Origin: Flavobacterium sp.
Lineage (GTDB): Bacteria; Bacteroidota; Bacteroidia; Flavobacteriales; Flavobacteriaceae
Assembly (NCBI GenBank): GCA_015478765.1
Contig: JADMKR010000005.1
Span: forward strand, 1-8,518
Length of the DNA stretch: 8,518 nt
Direction: 5' to 3'
Under the pieces are notes generated by a model that saw nothing but the letters and a program-made list of their open reading frames with translations, ran no database searches and had not been told where the DNA came from. The stretch's first letter is position 1. The number at the start of each line of letters is the position of its first letter. This document shows, piece after piece, positions 1-6,842 of the stretch. The translations under genes and the position numbers were made by a program.

Positions 1-130
1 CCATAATTTTGTCATCGCGTACAATATTTAAGTCCATTAAAACCGTAACAGGTGTGGCTGTTTGTAACTGCGAGGTCGTGCCGCACTGTATAAATAAGAA
101 AGCGAGTACTAATAAAAATATGTTTTTCAT
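1..130 (-). CDS. N-terminus of an exported lipoprotein, probably an M61-type peptidase (partial)
   Basis: An open frame starts with ATG at 130 and runs off the left edge after 43 complete codons. The protein begins with Met-Lys-Asn, a hydrophobic stretch and the lipobox FIQC, so Cys16 is the likely lipidated residue and the product is probably a lipoprotein. After a short Ser/Thr/Gln/Ala-rich linker it reads PVTVLMDLNIVRDDKIM. That pattern resembles, from memory, the start of the N-terminal beta domain of flavobacterial M61 (glycyl aminopeptidase-like) metallopeptidases. The catalytic HEXXH region would lie outside the window, so the peptidase assignment is an inference. The lipoprotein call rests directly on the sequence. 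The gene lies 28 bases downstream of the alpha/beta hydrolase on the same strand and could be cotranscribed with it. No Shine-Dalgarno sequence is visible, only an A/T-rich leader. Confidence 0.6.
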   Translation of the reverse strand, partial: MKNIFLLVLAFLFIQCGTTSQLQTATPVTVLMDLNIVRDDKIM

Positions 131-158
131 ATAATAAATTTGGATTTAGTTGATGATG

Positions 159-1073
159 TTACAACTTTTTTATAAAGTTGGTCATTACCTGAATCAGTTC
201 GGGCATTACCGGCAGGTTCGGATTGTTGTACGATTGCAAATTTTCGGCGTCATCACCTTTTATTTCTTTAAACAGATGATTCATGTTGGTGATCAAATGG
301 AGTTTAGCCTCCGGTTTTGCGGCTTTCAGAAGTTCAGCTTCAGATGTCGGCACCTGATAGTCTTTGGTTCCGTTGATAATTAATACAGGAATGTTTAATT
401 TTCTGATTTCCTGCTGCGGATCAAGATCGACCCATGACTTCAGGAACGGTTGAAGGTCGGGTCTGAAAAACGAGGCTAACACTTGATTTTCGACAGTGAC
501 TTCGTTTCCCTCGGCAAGACTTTCGAAAGCCTGAAGGAGTTCACTTTCGGTGGAAGGCATCTGACGTGTGATTTGCTCAGTGATGATTTTATCGATTTTC
601 CGGCCTGCGCCTGCCAATGATATGAATGCATCGGCATTATCCCGGGACGCTACCATTCCGATCAAAGAGCCTTCGCTGTGTCCGGCTACGATGATTTTAC
701 CATGCAGATTTTGGTTTTTGAAATGCTTGATTACATCCCGAACATCGTCGATTTGATGTGAAAATCGCAATTCTTTCTCAGGATTGATGCCGGCCTTCAT
801 CATTGCAACAACCCGTTTGTCAAAACTAAAAACAGCGATGCCTTCTTTAACCAGGCCTTCTGCGAGATATTTCAGGGAATTATTGTGTACGCCCACCTGA
901 TTGCCGCTTCGGTTTGTTGCCCCGGAGCCGGCAATCAAAATAACCAACGATGGTTTTTCGACCGAATTTGGAGTGAAGAGGGTTCCTTCAATGATATCGG
1001 TAATTTTAACATCTGAGGTGGATTGGGCATTGCCCGAAAAAGCAAAAAGCAGTAGGACGATGATTTTCTTCAT
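159..1073 (-). CDS. Exported alpha/beta hydrolase (serine esterase/peptidase-like)
   Basis: This 304-residue protein has a signal peptide (about residues 1-16, with cleavage likely before Gln17 in GNAQS). A complete alpha/beta-hydrolase core follows. The first strand and oxyanion-hole region lie at 43-58 (VILIAGSGATNRSGN). The nucleophile elbow is GHSEGS with Ser133. The acid is probably Asp238 in NGTKDYQVP, and the base His266 in NMNHLFK, so the triad looks intact. Family members cleave esters or small peptides. The substrate cannot be read from the sequence. An exported form in a Gram-negative cell would act in the periplasm or outer envelope. The ATG at 1073 is chosen because it starts a normal signal peptide. 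Only 41 bases separate it from the stop of the preceding same-strand gene, and a terminator hairpin lies in that gap. Its own promoter is unclear, and it may depend on read-through. A lipoprotein gene follows 28 bases downstream. Confidence 0.88.
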   Translation of the reverse strand: MKKIIVLLLFAFSGNAQSTSDVKITDIIEGTLFTPNSVEKPSLVILIAGSGATNRSGNQVGVHNNSLKYLAEGLVKEGIAVFSFDKRVVAMMKAGINPEKELRFSHQIDDVRDVIKHFKNQNLHGKIIVAGHSEGSLIGMVASRDNADAFISLAGAGRKIDKIITEQITRQMPSTESELLQAFESLAEGNEVTVENQVLASFFRPDLQPFLKSWVDLDPQQEIRKLNIPVLIINGTKDYQVPTSEAELLKAAKPEAKLHLITNMNHLFKEIKGDDAENLQSYNNPNLPVMPELIQVMTNFIKKL

Positions 1074-1080
1074 TTGGTAT

Positions 1081-1108
1081 AAATAAAAATGCTCCTGCGA
1101 ACAGGAGC
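1081..1108 (-). terminator. Rho-independent terminator of the DUF2805 gene
   Basis: Read on the minus strand, a perfect 7-bp G/C-rich stem (GCTCCTG/CAGGAGC) encloses a TTCG tetraloop and is followed by ATTTTTATTT. The stem occupies 1091-1108, starting 6 bases after the stop codon of the DUF2805 gene. It lies only 17 bases before the start of the next gene, so it may attenuate transcription into the hydrolase rather than fully block it. On the plus strand the hairpin is followed by a mixed sequence without a T-run, so it should work in one direction only. Confidence 0.8.
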
Positions 1109-1114
1109 CTAAAA

Positions 1115-1393
1115 TTAGTCTATTTTATTTTTAATGTAATATTTCCCGTCGAGATCTTCGTCAAATTCATCGATTTTTGGCGGTTTGGGTTTGGGTTTGC
1201 CCGCCATTGCTTTTTTCTTCCACAGCTCAAATTTATCTGCGGTCAACTTTTTCTTCATAATCTCAAGAACTTCCTTTTCTGAAAGTGCCAATTCTTTCTT
1301 GATGATCTCGAATGGGTTTCTCTCTTCCAAAGCCAGCGTCACAAGTCGTTCTGTTTGTTCCCAATTTAAATCAATGCGTCTGCTCTTTTTCAT
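1115..1393 (-). CDS. DUF2805 / TIGR03643 family small protein
   Basis: This 92-residue cytoplasmic protein matches the DUF2805 (TIGR03643) pattern. A helical region with WEQTERLVTLALEERNPFE leads into a helix-turn-helix-like stretch (about 27-48, ending EKEVLEIMKK). The typical LTADKFELWKKKAMAGKPK block follows at about 50-68. The tail, about 20 residues, is acidic and poorly conserved (DEFDEDLDGKYY). The family has no established function. The basic, HTH-like shape allows nucleic-acid binding, but that is inference. The protein carries no signal peptide or membrane segment. It is separated from the upstream hydroxylase gene by 106 bases with a weak terminator and is followed by its own strong hairpin, so it is probably a single-gene transcript. 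The ATG at 1393 is the first in frame and gives the usual MKKS.RI..NWEQ-type start. Confidence 0.85.
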   Translation of the reverse strand: MKKSRRIDLNWEQTERLVTLALEERNPFEIIKKELALSEKEVLEIMKKKLTADKFELWKKKAMAGKPKPKPPKIDEFDEDLDGKYYIKNKID

Positions 1394-1448
1394 TTGTAAG
1401 CGTAAATCCGAATGTTATAGATGTGTTAAAATCCCAGTCAATATTAAT

Positions 1449-1473
1449 AAAAAAATGAATTACTTTTTAACTC
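1449..1473 (-). terminator. Weak hairpin terminator after the hydroxylase gene
   Basis: On the minus strand, GAGTTA-AAAAG-TAATTC can form a 6-bp stem with one G-T pair (1457-1473), followed by ATTTTTTTA. It lies about 27 bases after the stop of the sterol-desaturase family gene. The stem is A/T-rich and therefore weak, but the T-run and position fit the end of the three-gene operon upstream. Confidence 0.4.
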
Positions 1474-1499
1474 GACGAAATATTTAGCATTAATTAATT

Positions 1500-2318
1500 T
1501 TAATCGGATGAAGATCGTTGAAACGGGATTCTCAGCAGGTTAGTGAGTCGGTTGTGTTGCGCGGGTGCCATGTGTGTGTCGACACCATAAACTATTTTAT
1601 CTCTGTCCAAAATTGAAAAGGTGCCGAACAAACGATCCCAAATTGAGAAGATGTTGCCATAGTTGGTATCGGTGTACGGCAATACGTAGTGATGGTGTAC
1701 CTTATGCATATCGGGTGAAACTATAAACCAGCTCAGCAGTCGGTCGATTTTTTTGGGCATTGAAATATTGGCATGATTGAATTGTGAAAATACTACCGAC
1801 AGCGATTGATACAGGAATACCAGCCACATGGGAGCCCCTGTAATAATTATAGCCAGTGCGGTAAATAGAAATCGGATGACACTTTCTCCGGGATGGTGCC
1901 GGTTAGCCGAAGTGGTGTCTATCCATGTATCGGTATGATGTATCAGATGAAAACGCCACATCCATTTAATGCGGTGCTGAACATAATGAGCCAGATACGC
2001 ACCGATCAAGTCGAGCAGGAGCAAACCTATTATCGCAAACAACCAGATTTCAAGTGTTGGAAGCCATTGCAATACTCCAAATTGATTATCGATAGTCCAT
2101 TGCGCTGTCATCAGAAGGATGAAGGCCAATACAAAATTGACGATAACGGTAGTGAATGTAAAAAATATATTGATTCCGGCGTGGTGCCATTTTCGGTATT
2201 CAAACACGAACAGCGGCTGCAGACTTTCCAATACCCAAAAAAGTGCAATCCCGCCCGCCAGGATCATGCCTCGATGCAACGAAGGTATATCCGAAAAATA
2301 ATCGACAAGCATTTCCAT
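1500..2318 (-). CDS. Sterol desaturase / fatty acid hydroxylase family membrane protein
   Basis: This 272-residue integral membrane di-iron oxygenase uses two irons held by a histidine cluster to hydroxylate or desaturate a lipid. Numbered from the ATG at 2318, the eight-histidine pattern is present: H111-x3-H115 (HYVQH), H124-x2-HH (HLIHH), HH141-142 in NRHHPGE, and H205-x2-HHH (HKVHHHY), plus H182 in FNHAN. Hydrophobic segments lie at about 17-35, 47-72, 88-112 and 150-178. The frame extends five codons further to a TTG at 2333. I prefer the ATG at 2318 (or 2312) because TTG starts are rare and the extra residues show nothing conserved. The gene starts about 31 bases after the DoxX-like gene, in what looks like an operon. 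Bacterial substrates in this family vary (carotenoids, fatty acids, ether lipids) and cannot be told apart here. Sterol synthesis is unlikely. Confidence 0.87.
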   Translation of the reverse strand: MEMLVDYFSDIPSLHRGMILAGGIALFWVLESLQPLFVFEYRKWHHAGINIFFTFTTVIVNFVLAFILLMTAQWTIDNQFGVLQWLPTLEIWLFAIIGLLLLDLIGAYLAHYVQHRIKWMWRFHLIHHTDTWIDTTSANRHHPGESVIRFLFTALAIIITGAPMWLVFLYQSLSVVFSQFNHANISMPKKIDRLLSWFIVSPDMHKVHHHYVLPYTDTNYGNIFSIWDRLFGTFSILDRDKIVYGVDTHMAPAQHNRLTNLLRIPFQRSSSD

Positions 2319-2349
2319 GGATGCAAAGTACAAAAAGTCGGCTAAAAAA

Positions 2350-2703
2350 CTAGGTATAAAGATATGCCCAAAAAATCAAGGCAAATTGTAAAGGAAGCCG
2401 AAGCCACAATAGCCAGCCGGGCAATCCGAATCCGGTCTTTTTATTGGTCGCCATATAAACATTGGCAGGAAAAATCGCGATTAAAAGGATAATTATTCCC
2501 CATGCCGAAATTGATGTCATGGTTGGAACCAACAATAATAGCCCTAATAGTATTTCTGCTATCCCTGATGCATAATTCAGAATTTTAGGATTTCCCATGT
2601 ACGGAGGGATGATCCGAATATACATTTTGGGATTTCGAAAATGATTCACCCCCGCCAGTATATATAATCCCGACATCAAGTATAAATGCCAGCTATTTTC
2701 CAT
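2350..2703 (-). CDS. DoxX-like small membrane protein
   Basis: This 117-residue protein has four hydrophobic segments, at about 6-20, 42-60, 64-85 and 97-115, which is the layout of the DoxX/MauE-like family. Typical conserved points are the GVNHF motif after the first helix (residues 18-22), the RIIPPY loop (30-35), the glutamate in GIAEILLG at residue 50, and the final RLPLQ (102-106). The family is often linked to redox or thiol chemistry at the membrane, but this subgroup has no defined role. The gene lies 28 bases after the EamA transporter and about 31 bases before the hydroxylase, with no terminator or clear promoter in either gap, so the three are probably cotranscribed. Confidence 0.8.
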   Translation of the reverse strand: MENSWHLYLMSGLYILAGVNHFRNPKMYIRIIPPYMGNPKILNYASGIAEILLGLLLLVPTMTSISAWGIIILLIAIFPANVYMATNKKTGFGLPGWLLWLRLPLQFALIFWAYLYT

Positions 2704-2731
2704 GACGATTCTATTTTATTAGTAACAGCTT

Positions 2732-3640
2732 CTACTGCACCACTGGTGCTTTCTTAAATTTGATGTTCATCAGCACAATTGCGCAGATTATAAGAAAGAT
2801 TCCCAGCCACTGCACCGCATTGACGGGTTCACTCAAAAGGATATAAGCCATTAATACCGACACCGGGAGTTCGAGCGACGAAACAATACTTCCCAATCCG
2901 AGACCTGTGTGAGGAAAGCCGGCATTCAGGAGCATCGGCGGAATAATAGTTCCAAAAAGGGCCAAAATTATTCCCCATTTGGCGAAAATCTGCAAATTGA
3001 AGGGTGTATTTTGCGTAATCAGGGCAAAGGTAAACACCACGACGGCGCCACCCAGCAACATATACAAGCTGCGTTGTGATGTTGATATGCCCAACGCAAT
3101 CCGATTTGATGTGAACATTGTAGTTGTAAATGATGCTGCGGCAAGAATCCCCCACATTACGCCGCGCCAGTCGAGCGATATCGATTTATCTATCAGGTTG
3201 GTTGCCAAAGTAGTTCCCAATAATACTATCATTACCGAAACTATTTTGATGGTCGACGGCAGTTTCCGTTCCAAAATCATTTCCAGCAACACACCCATCC
3301 AAACGGTTTGCATCAGCAATACGATGCCTATCGAGACCGGAATGTATTTTACCGCCAGATAATAGAAAATGCTGGTGAATCCCATAGATGTGCCGGCAAT
3401 CATAAGTTGCGTTATGTTCTTTCGCGAAGCATTTATAACATTTGATTTGTGTTTGCGCTTCTGAAAAGCGTTGATAAGCAGCAAGCCGGTGAGTCCGTAT
3501 ATGAACTGTGAAGAGGTGACTTCGGCAGTTGTAAAACCTTCACCGTACGCCATTTTGACGAAAGTTGCCAACATTCCGTAACTCGTAGCGCCCAAGCCAA
3601 CATAGAGCACACCTTTTAGAACATTATTTTTAATTGCCAT
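2732..3640 (-). CDS. EamA/DMT-superfamily transporter
   Basis: This 302-residue inner-membrane protein shows about ten hydrophobic helices in two similar halves (about 8-148 and 160-293), the tandem EamA arrangement of drug/metabolite transporters. The second half contains the family's typical block at about 254-284 (SSLELPVSVLMAYILLSEP). A positively charged loop, KRKHK at 61-65, fits a cytoplasmic side. Members export amino acids, nucleobases, drugs or other metabolites. The substrate cannot be inferred here. The length is normal for the family and nothing looks broken. A good -7 promoter box lies 20 bases before the ATG. This is probably the first gene of an operon with the DoxX-like and hydroxylase genes. 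Confidence 0.9.
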   Translation of the reverse strand: MAIKNNVLKGVLYVGLGATSYGMLATFVKMAYGEGFTTAEVTSSQFIYGLTGLLLINAFQKRKHKSNVINASRKNITQLMIAGTSMGFTSIFYYLAVKYIPVSIGIVLLMQTVWMGVLLEMILERKLPSTIKIVSVMIVLLGTTLATNLIDKSISLDWRGVMWGILAAASFTTTMFTSNRIALGISTSQRSLYMLLGGAVVVFTFALITQNTPFNLQIFAKWGIILALFGTIIPPMLLNAGFPHTGLGLGSIVSSLELPVSVLMAYILLSEPVNAVQWLGIFLIICAIVLMNIKFKKAPVVQ

Positions 3641-3659
3641 GTTGAATTTTTAAAGCGTG

Positions 3660-3667
3660 CAAAGGTA
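3660..3667 (-). promoter_or_regulatory. Bacteroidetes -7 box upstream of the EamA transporter
   Basis: The minus strand reads TACCTTTG, a full match to the Bacteroidetes primary-sigma -7 consensus TAnnTTTG, 19 bases before the ATG at 3640. I see no convincing TTTG at the -33 position, so only the -7 element is supported. It lies in the 51-base gap after the HEXXH gene, which has no terminator, so read-through from that gene is also possible. Confidence 0.5.
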
Positions 3668-3691
3668 GTGAAAGCAACCTTATGAGTGTGG

Positions 3692-4630
3692 TTAACGCTT
3701 TCTTAGTCGCTTTTGGATTTCCTGGACAATTTTCTGTGTAGGCTGGCCTTTGCGGTCGTTGATGGCGAACACGAAATTGTCGGCCATTATTTCTTCGGGA
3801 TGTAAAATATACTGCGTATTTCGGCCAATTTGCTCGAAAAATCCTTCCACTTCATTCATCGAGTGAATAACCGGAAAACCTTTATCCACAACCGGCTGCT
3901 TTTTGGCGTCCAGTTGTAGAAAACCGACATTCAAATATTGGAAAAACAATCCGCCGCCATAGGCTCCGTCTGAGTAGAGTATCATCATGTAATTTGCCGA
4001 GCCATCTTTGCGCAATGTTACGTAACTATCGGTTTGGGGTGCATCGGGATTGGTGATGCGGCGATGTGCGATTGCCTCTGGATATTTGATGGGTTTCATC
4101 AGTTTGAAACCGATAATGGCATACATGTCACGTCGGAATTCGTTATCATATCGAGTAAGGATGTGAAAAAGTTCATGGATCACCGTTTGCTTCACCGAAT
4201 TTTCGGGCAGCGCCATAATATCGCTTTTCAGTACTATATAATTGCCGCGCGTATAGCCGCCGGCACCGCCTTCTTCAAGCGCCGTCGTTTTAACGAAGTA
4301 AATTTCTTCGGGGAAATTCAGTTTAAATTTTTGGTCGGCTACCGATTGGTCAATTTCCCGGAAGATTTTGTTCAGTTTTTCTTTTTCTTCTTCGGTCCAT
4401 TCCCGTACCTGTTCGGTAATGAATGTGAATAATTCCTGCTTGGTACTGTTGTTTTTCTGAAGTCGCGCATCTATATCAAATTGGCTCCAGCTTTTGGTGA
4501 AAAGATCTTCGGTTAGCAACAATTGGCGGGCTTTATCTGGCGATGCGAATTTGGCGATAGATTGAACATCACCGGCATTGGCGTTCAAAGTGAATGATAA
4601 CATGAAAATGCCTACTATAATTTTCTTCAT
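3692..4630 (-). CDS. Exported HEXXH (gluzincin-like) putative zinc metalloprotease, uncharacterised
   Basis: This 312-residue protein begins with a signal peptide (about 1-19, ending NANA). It is helical up to about residue 100, with a charged stretch around WTEEEKEKLNKIF. A probable zinc site, HELFH (His152, Glu153, His156), sits inside the helix TVIHELFHILTRY. Near the C-terminus is HPEEIMADNF (277-286). Its ExxAD pattern (Glu280 to Asp284) matches the third-ligand motif of gluzincins such as thermolysin. The two motifs are 124 residues apart, longer than in thermolysin, and enclose a region rich in Gly/Tyr (YSDGAYGGGLFFQYL, 219-233). I do not recognise a named family. The predicted role, a periplasmic or secreted zinc peptidase, is inferred from the motifs. 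The gene follows the htpG terminator, so it is expressed separately from htpG. The ATG at 4630 is chosen because it opens a normal signal peptide. Confidence 0.75.
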   Translation of the reverse strand: MKKIIVGIFMLSFTLNANAGDVQSIAKFASPDKARQLLLTEDLFTKSWSQFDIDARLQKNNSTKQELFTFITEQVREWTEEEKEKLNKIFREIDQSVADQKFKLNFPEEIYFVKTTALEEGGAGGYTRGNYIVLKSDIMALPENSVKQTVIHELFHILTRYDNEFRRDMYAIIGFKLMKPIKYPEAIAHRRITNPDAPQTDSYVTLRKDGSANYMMILYSDGAYGGGLFFQYLNVGFLQLDAKKQPVVDKGFPVIHSMNEVEGFFEQIGRNTQYILHPEEIMADNFVFAINDRKGQPTQKIVQEIQKRLRKR

Positions 4631-4695
4631 CTCGTAGTAACGGTTCTTAATTCGAATTAGTATTGGAAGTGATCAATGTAGCAAATCGTAAATAT

Positions 4696-4725
4696 AAAAA
4701 AAACCTGCAGACAAATATCTGCAGG
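4696..4725 (-). terminator. Rho-independent terminator of htpG
   Basis: On the minus strand, CCTGCAGA-TATTTG-TCTGCAGG forms a perfect 8-bp stem with a 6-base loop (4704-4725), followed directly by eight Ts. It lies 23 bases after the htpG stop codon. The plus strand has no T-run after the hairpin, so it serves htpG only. Confidence 0.92.
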
Positions 4726-4748
4726 CTAATTTCCAATGAGGCAAATCT

Positions 4749-6650
4749 CTATTTGATCAGTTCGAAACTTCGTTTGACGAACGCGGTCAAATCTTCACCT
4801 TTTAACAAATTTTGCGAAAGTTTTGCCAGGTCCAACGCTTGTTTCACCAAGTGCTCCTGATGCGATTTATCTTCGGTATTCAGGATGTTGGTCGCCAGTT
4901 CAGAATTGGTATTGACAACCACATTATACATCTCCGGCATAATGCCCATTCCAAACAAACCGCCGCCGCCGCTCTGTCTCATCTCTTTCATTCGCCGCAT
5001 AAATTCGGGCTGGGTAATGATAAATGGCGATGCGTTACTGTCTAAAGCTTCAAGTTGCACTGAGTAGGACGGTTTTGGAACCACTGCCTCAACCACGGTC
5101 TTCAGCTTTTCCTTTTCGTCATCAGACAATTTCGAAATTGATGTTTCTTCTTTTTTAATCAGATTTTCGATATGATCGGAATCGACCCGTACAAAGCTCA
5201 TTTTTTCGTTGTCACTTTCCAATTTTTGGATCAGATGTGAAACAATCGGCGAATCGAGCAGCAATACTTCGTAACCTTTCTCCTGAGCCGCGGCTATGTA
5301 GCCGTGCTGCGCTTCTTTATTTCCGGCGTAAAGCACAATCAATTTTCCGTCCTTGTCGGTTTGGCTGTCCTTGATTTTCTCTTTAAGTTCGTCAAGTGTG
5401 TAAAATTTGTCATCCACCGTTGGGTAAAGTACAAATGATCCCGCTTTCTCGTAAAATTTCGGTTCTGAAAGCATACCGTATTCCAGTACGATCTTGATAT
5501 CGTTCCATTTCTTTTCGAAATCTTCCCGGTTTTCGGTAAATAGCGACTTTAGCTTATCGGCTACTTTTCTGGTGATGTAATTTGAAATTTTCTTGACAGC
5601 GCCGTCGGCCTGAAGGTACGAACGCGAAACGTTCAACGGAATATCCGGCGAATCGATCACACCACGCAGCATCGTAAGAAATTCAGGAACGATTCCTTCC
5701 ACATTATCGGTTACATAAACCTGATTTTGGTAGAGTTGGATTTTGTCTTTTTGAATCTGCATATCGGAAGACAGCTTCGGGAAGTACAGGATTCCGGTGA
5801 GGTTGAACGGATAATCGACATTCAAATGGATGTGGAATAGCGGCTCTTCAAACTGCATCGGGTACAGTTCGCGATAAAATTGTTTGTAATCCTCATCGGT
5901 TAAATCGGCCGGCTGTTTGGTCCATGCCGGATTCGGATTGTTGATGATATTGTCTACTTCAACCGATTTAAACGTTTCGTCTTTGTCTTCAGCATCGACT
6001 TGCTCGCCTTTTTTCTGCTCGATTTTTTCAGTGCGAGTGCCGAATTTAATTGGCACCGGCATAAATTTGTTATACTTGTTCAACAGCGAAGTAATTCGGC
6101 TCTCTTCCAGGAATTCGGTTGAGTCTTCGGCAATGTGAAGTATGATTTCGGTACCGCGGTCGGATTTATCGGCAGGCTCCAGAGTGAACTCCGGACTTCC
6201 ATCGCAAATCCATTTCACAGCAGGTTCGTCCTTGTAAGACTTGGTAATGATTTCTACTTTTTCAGCAACCATAAATGCCGAATAGAAGCCCAGGCCAAAA
6301 TGACCGATAATTCCCGAATCTTTAGCAGAGTCTTTATATTTATCCAGAAATTCCTCAGCACCCGAGAAGGCTACCTGATTGATGTATTTCTCAACCTCCT
6401 CTGAGGTCATCCCGATACCCTGATCGATTATATGCAGCTTTTTGCCTTCTTTATCGATTTTGATTTCAATTTTGGGATTGCCGTATTCTACGGTCGCTTC
6501 ACCTATATTGGTAAGGTGTTTCAATTTCAGAGTCGCGTCGGTCGCATTCGAAACCAGTTCCCGAAGGAAGATTTCATGATCGCTGTAGAGGAACTTTTTA
6601 ATTAAAGGAAAGATGTTTTCGACTGAAACATTAATTTTTCCGGTTGTCAT
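4749..6650 (-). CDS. htpG: Molecular chaperone HtpG (bacterial Hsp90)
   Basis: HtpG is a cytosolic homodimeric ATP-dependent chaperone that folds and remodels client proteins. At 633 residues it is close to the 624 of E. coli. The N-terminal GHKL ATPase domain (about 1-215) is complete. The N-box is ELVSNATDA with Glu31 as general base and Asn35 as Mg-binding residue. DQGIGM (76-81) contacts adenine, and the lid glycines lie in HFGLGFYSAF (117-126). A short charged linker (about 207-232) leads to the middle domain, where IPLNVSRSYLQ carries the catalytic-loop Arg343. The C-terminal dimerisation domain (about 510-633) includes the glycine/methionine-rich GGGGLFGMGIMPEMYNV. The gene has its own terminator and a probable promoter. 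No CIRCE element is visible upstream. The ATG at 6650 gives the standard start, with KINVSVENIFPL aligned as in other HtpGs. Nothing is truncated. Confidence 0.98.
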   Translation of the reverse strand: MTTGKINVSVENIFPLIKKFLYSDHEIFLRELVSNATDATLKLKHLTNIGEATVEYGNPKIEIKIDKEGKKLHIIDQGIGMTSEEVEKYINQVAFSGAEEFLDKYKDSAKDSGIIGHFGLGFYSAFMVAEKVEIITKSYKDEPAVKWICDGSPEFTLEPADKSDRGTEIILHIAEDSTEFLEESRITSLLNKYNKFMPVPIKFGTRTEKIEQKKGEQVDAEDKDETFKSVEVDNIINNPNPAWTKQPADLTDEDYKQFYRELYPMQFEEPLFHIHLNVDYPFNLTGILYFPKLSSDMQIQKDKIQLYQNQVYVTDNVEGIVPEFLTMLRGVIDSPDIPLNVSRSYLQADGAVKKISNYITRKVADKLKSLFTENREDFEKKWNDIKIVLEYGMLSEPKFYEKAGSFVLYPTVDDKFYTLDELKEKIKDSQTDKDGKLIVLYAGNKEAQHGYIAAAQEKGYEVLLLDSPIVSHLIQKLESDNEKMSFVRVDSDHIENLIKKEETSISKLSDDEKEKLKTVVEAVVPKPSYSVQLEALDSNASPFIITQPEFMRRMKEMRQSGGGGLFGMGIMPEMYNVVVNTNSELATNILNTEDKSHQEHLVKQALDLAKLSQNLLKGEDLTAFVKRSFELIK

Positions 6651-6710
6651 AATATGTTTTTTTTTGAAAAATGATTAGAATAATAATCTCCTGCGCGGCC
6701 CTAATTTCAA

Positions 6711-6740
6711 ATAAGATACCAACATACAACAGGTGACAAA
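6711..6740 (-). promoter_or_regulatory. Candidate htpG promoter
   Basis: On the minus strand, TTTG (6737-6740) is followed after 18 bases by TATCTTAT (6711-6718). The -33 and spacing fit Bacteroidetes primary-sigma promoters, and the -7 element matches TAnnTTTG at six of eight positions. The start of transcription would leave a leader of roughly 55 bases before the ATG. Confidence 0.4.
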
Positions 6741-6806
6741 ATGGCGGGCTTTGTTAATGTTTAGTGAATTATCAATGTCTTTTTAACATATGGATTTTAT
6801 CGATTG

Positions 6807-6814
6807 TATATTTG
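6807..6814 (+). promoter_or_regulatory. Bacteroidetes -7 box of the lipocalin-ompA operon
   Basis: TATATTTG matches the TAnnTTTG consensus fully and lies 28 bases before the ATG at 6843. The T-rich stretch about 22 bases upstream (6779-6785) is the only -33 candidate and is weak. The 192-base region 6651-6842 otherwise holds the htpG promoter and leader on the other strand. Confidence 0.6.
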
Positions 6815-6842
6815 TTAGTGTTAAATTCTAAATAACCTACCA

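Noticed and set aside
1394..1450. Possible promoter of the DUF2805 gene (TTGAC near 1440, TATAACATTCG near 1410-1419)
   Set aside because: Neither element fits the TTTG/TAnnTTTG pattern well enough. The gene surely has a promoter, but I cannot place it.
2319..2333. TTG at 2333 as the start of the hydroxylase gene
   Set aside because: TTG starts are uncommon, the five extra residues carry no conserved feature, and ATGs follow at 2318 and 2312.
1893..2345. A 150-codon plus-strand open frame opposite the hydroxylase and DoxX genes
   Set aside because: It is antisense to a gene with an intact histidine-cluster enzyme. Its protein shows no domain, signal or sensible composition.
4681..4690. TACGATTTGC as a -7 box for the HEXXH gene
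   Set aside because: It has one extra base relative to TAnnTTTG and no clear -33 partner other than a TTTG in the htpG terminator loop, so it is too weak to list as a feature.
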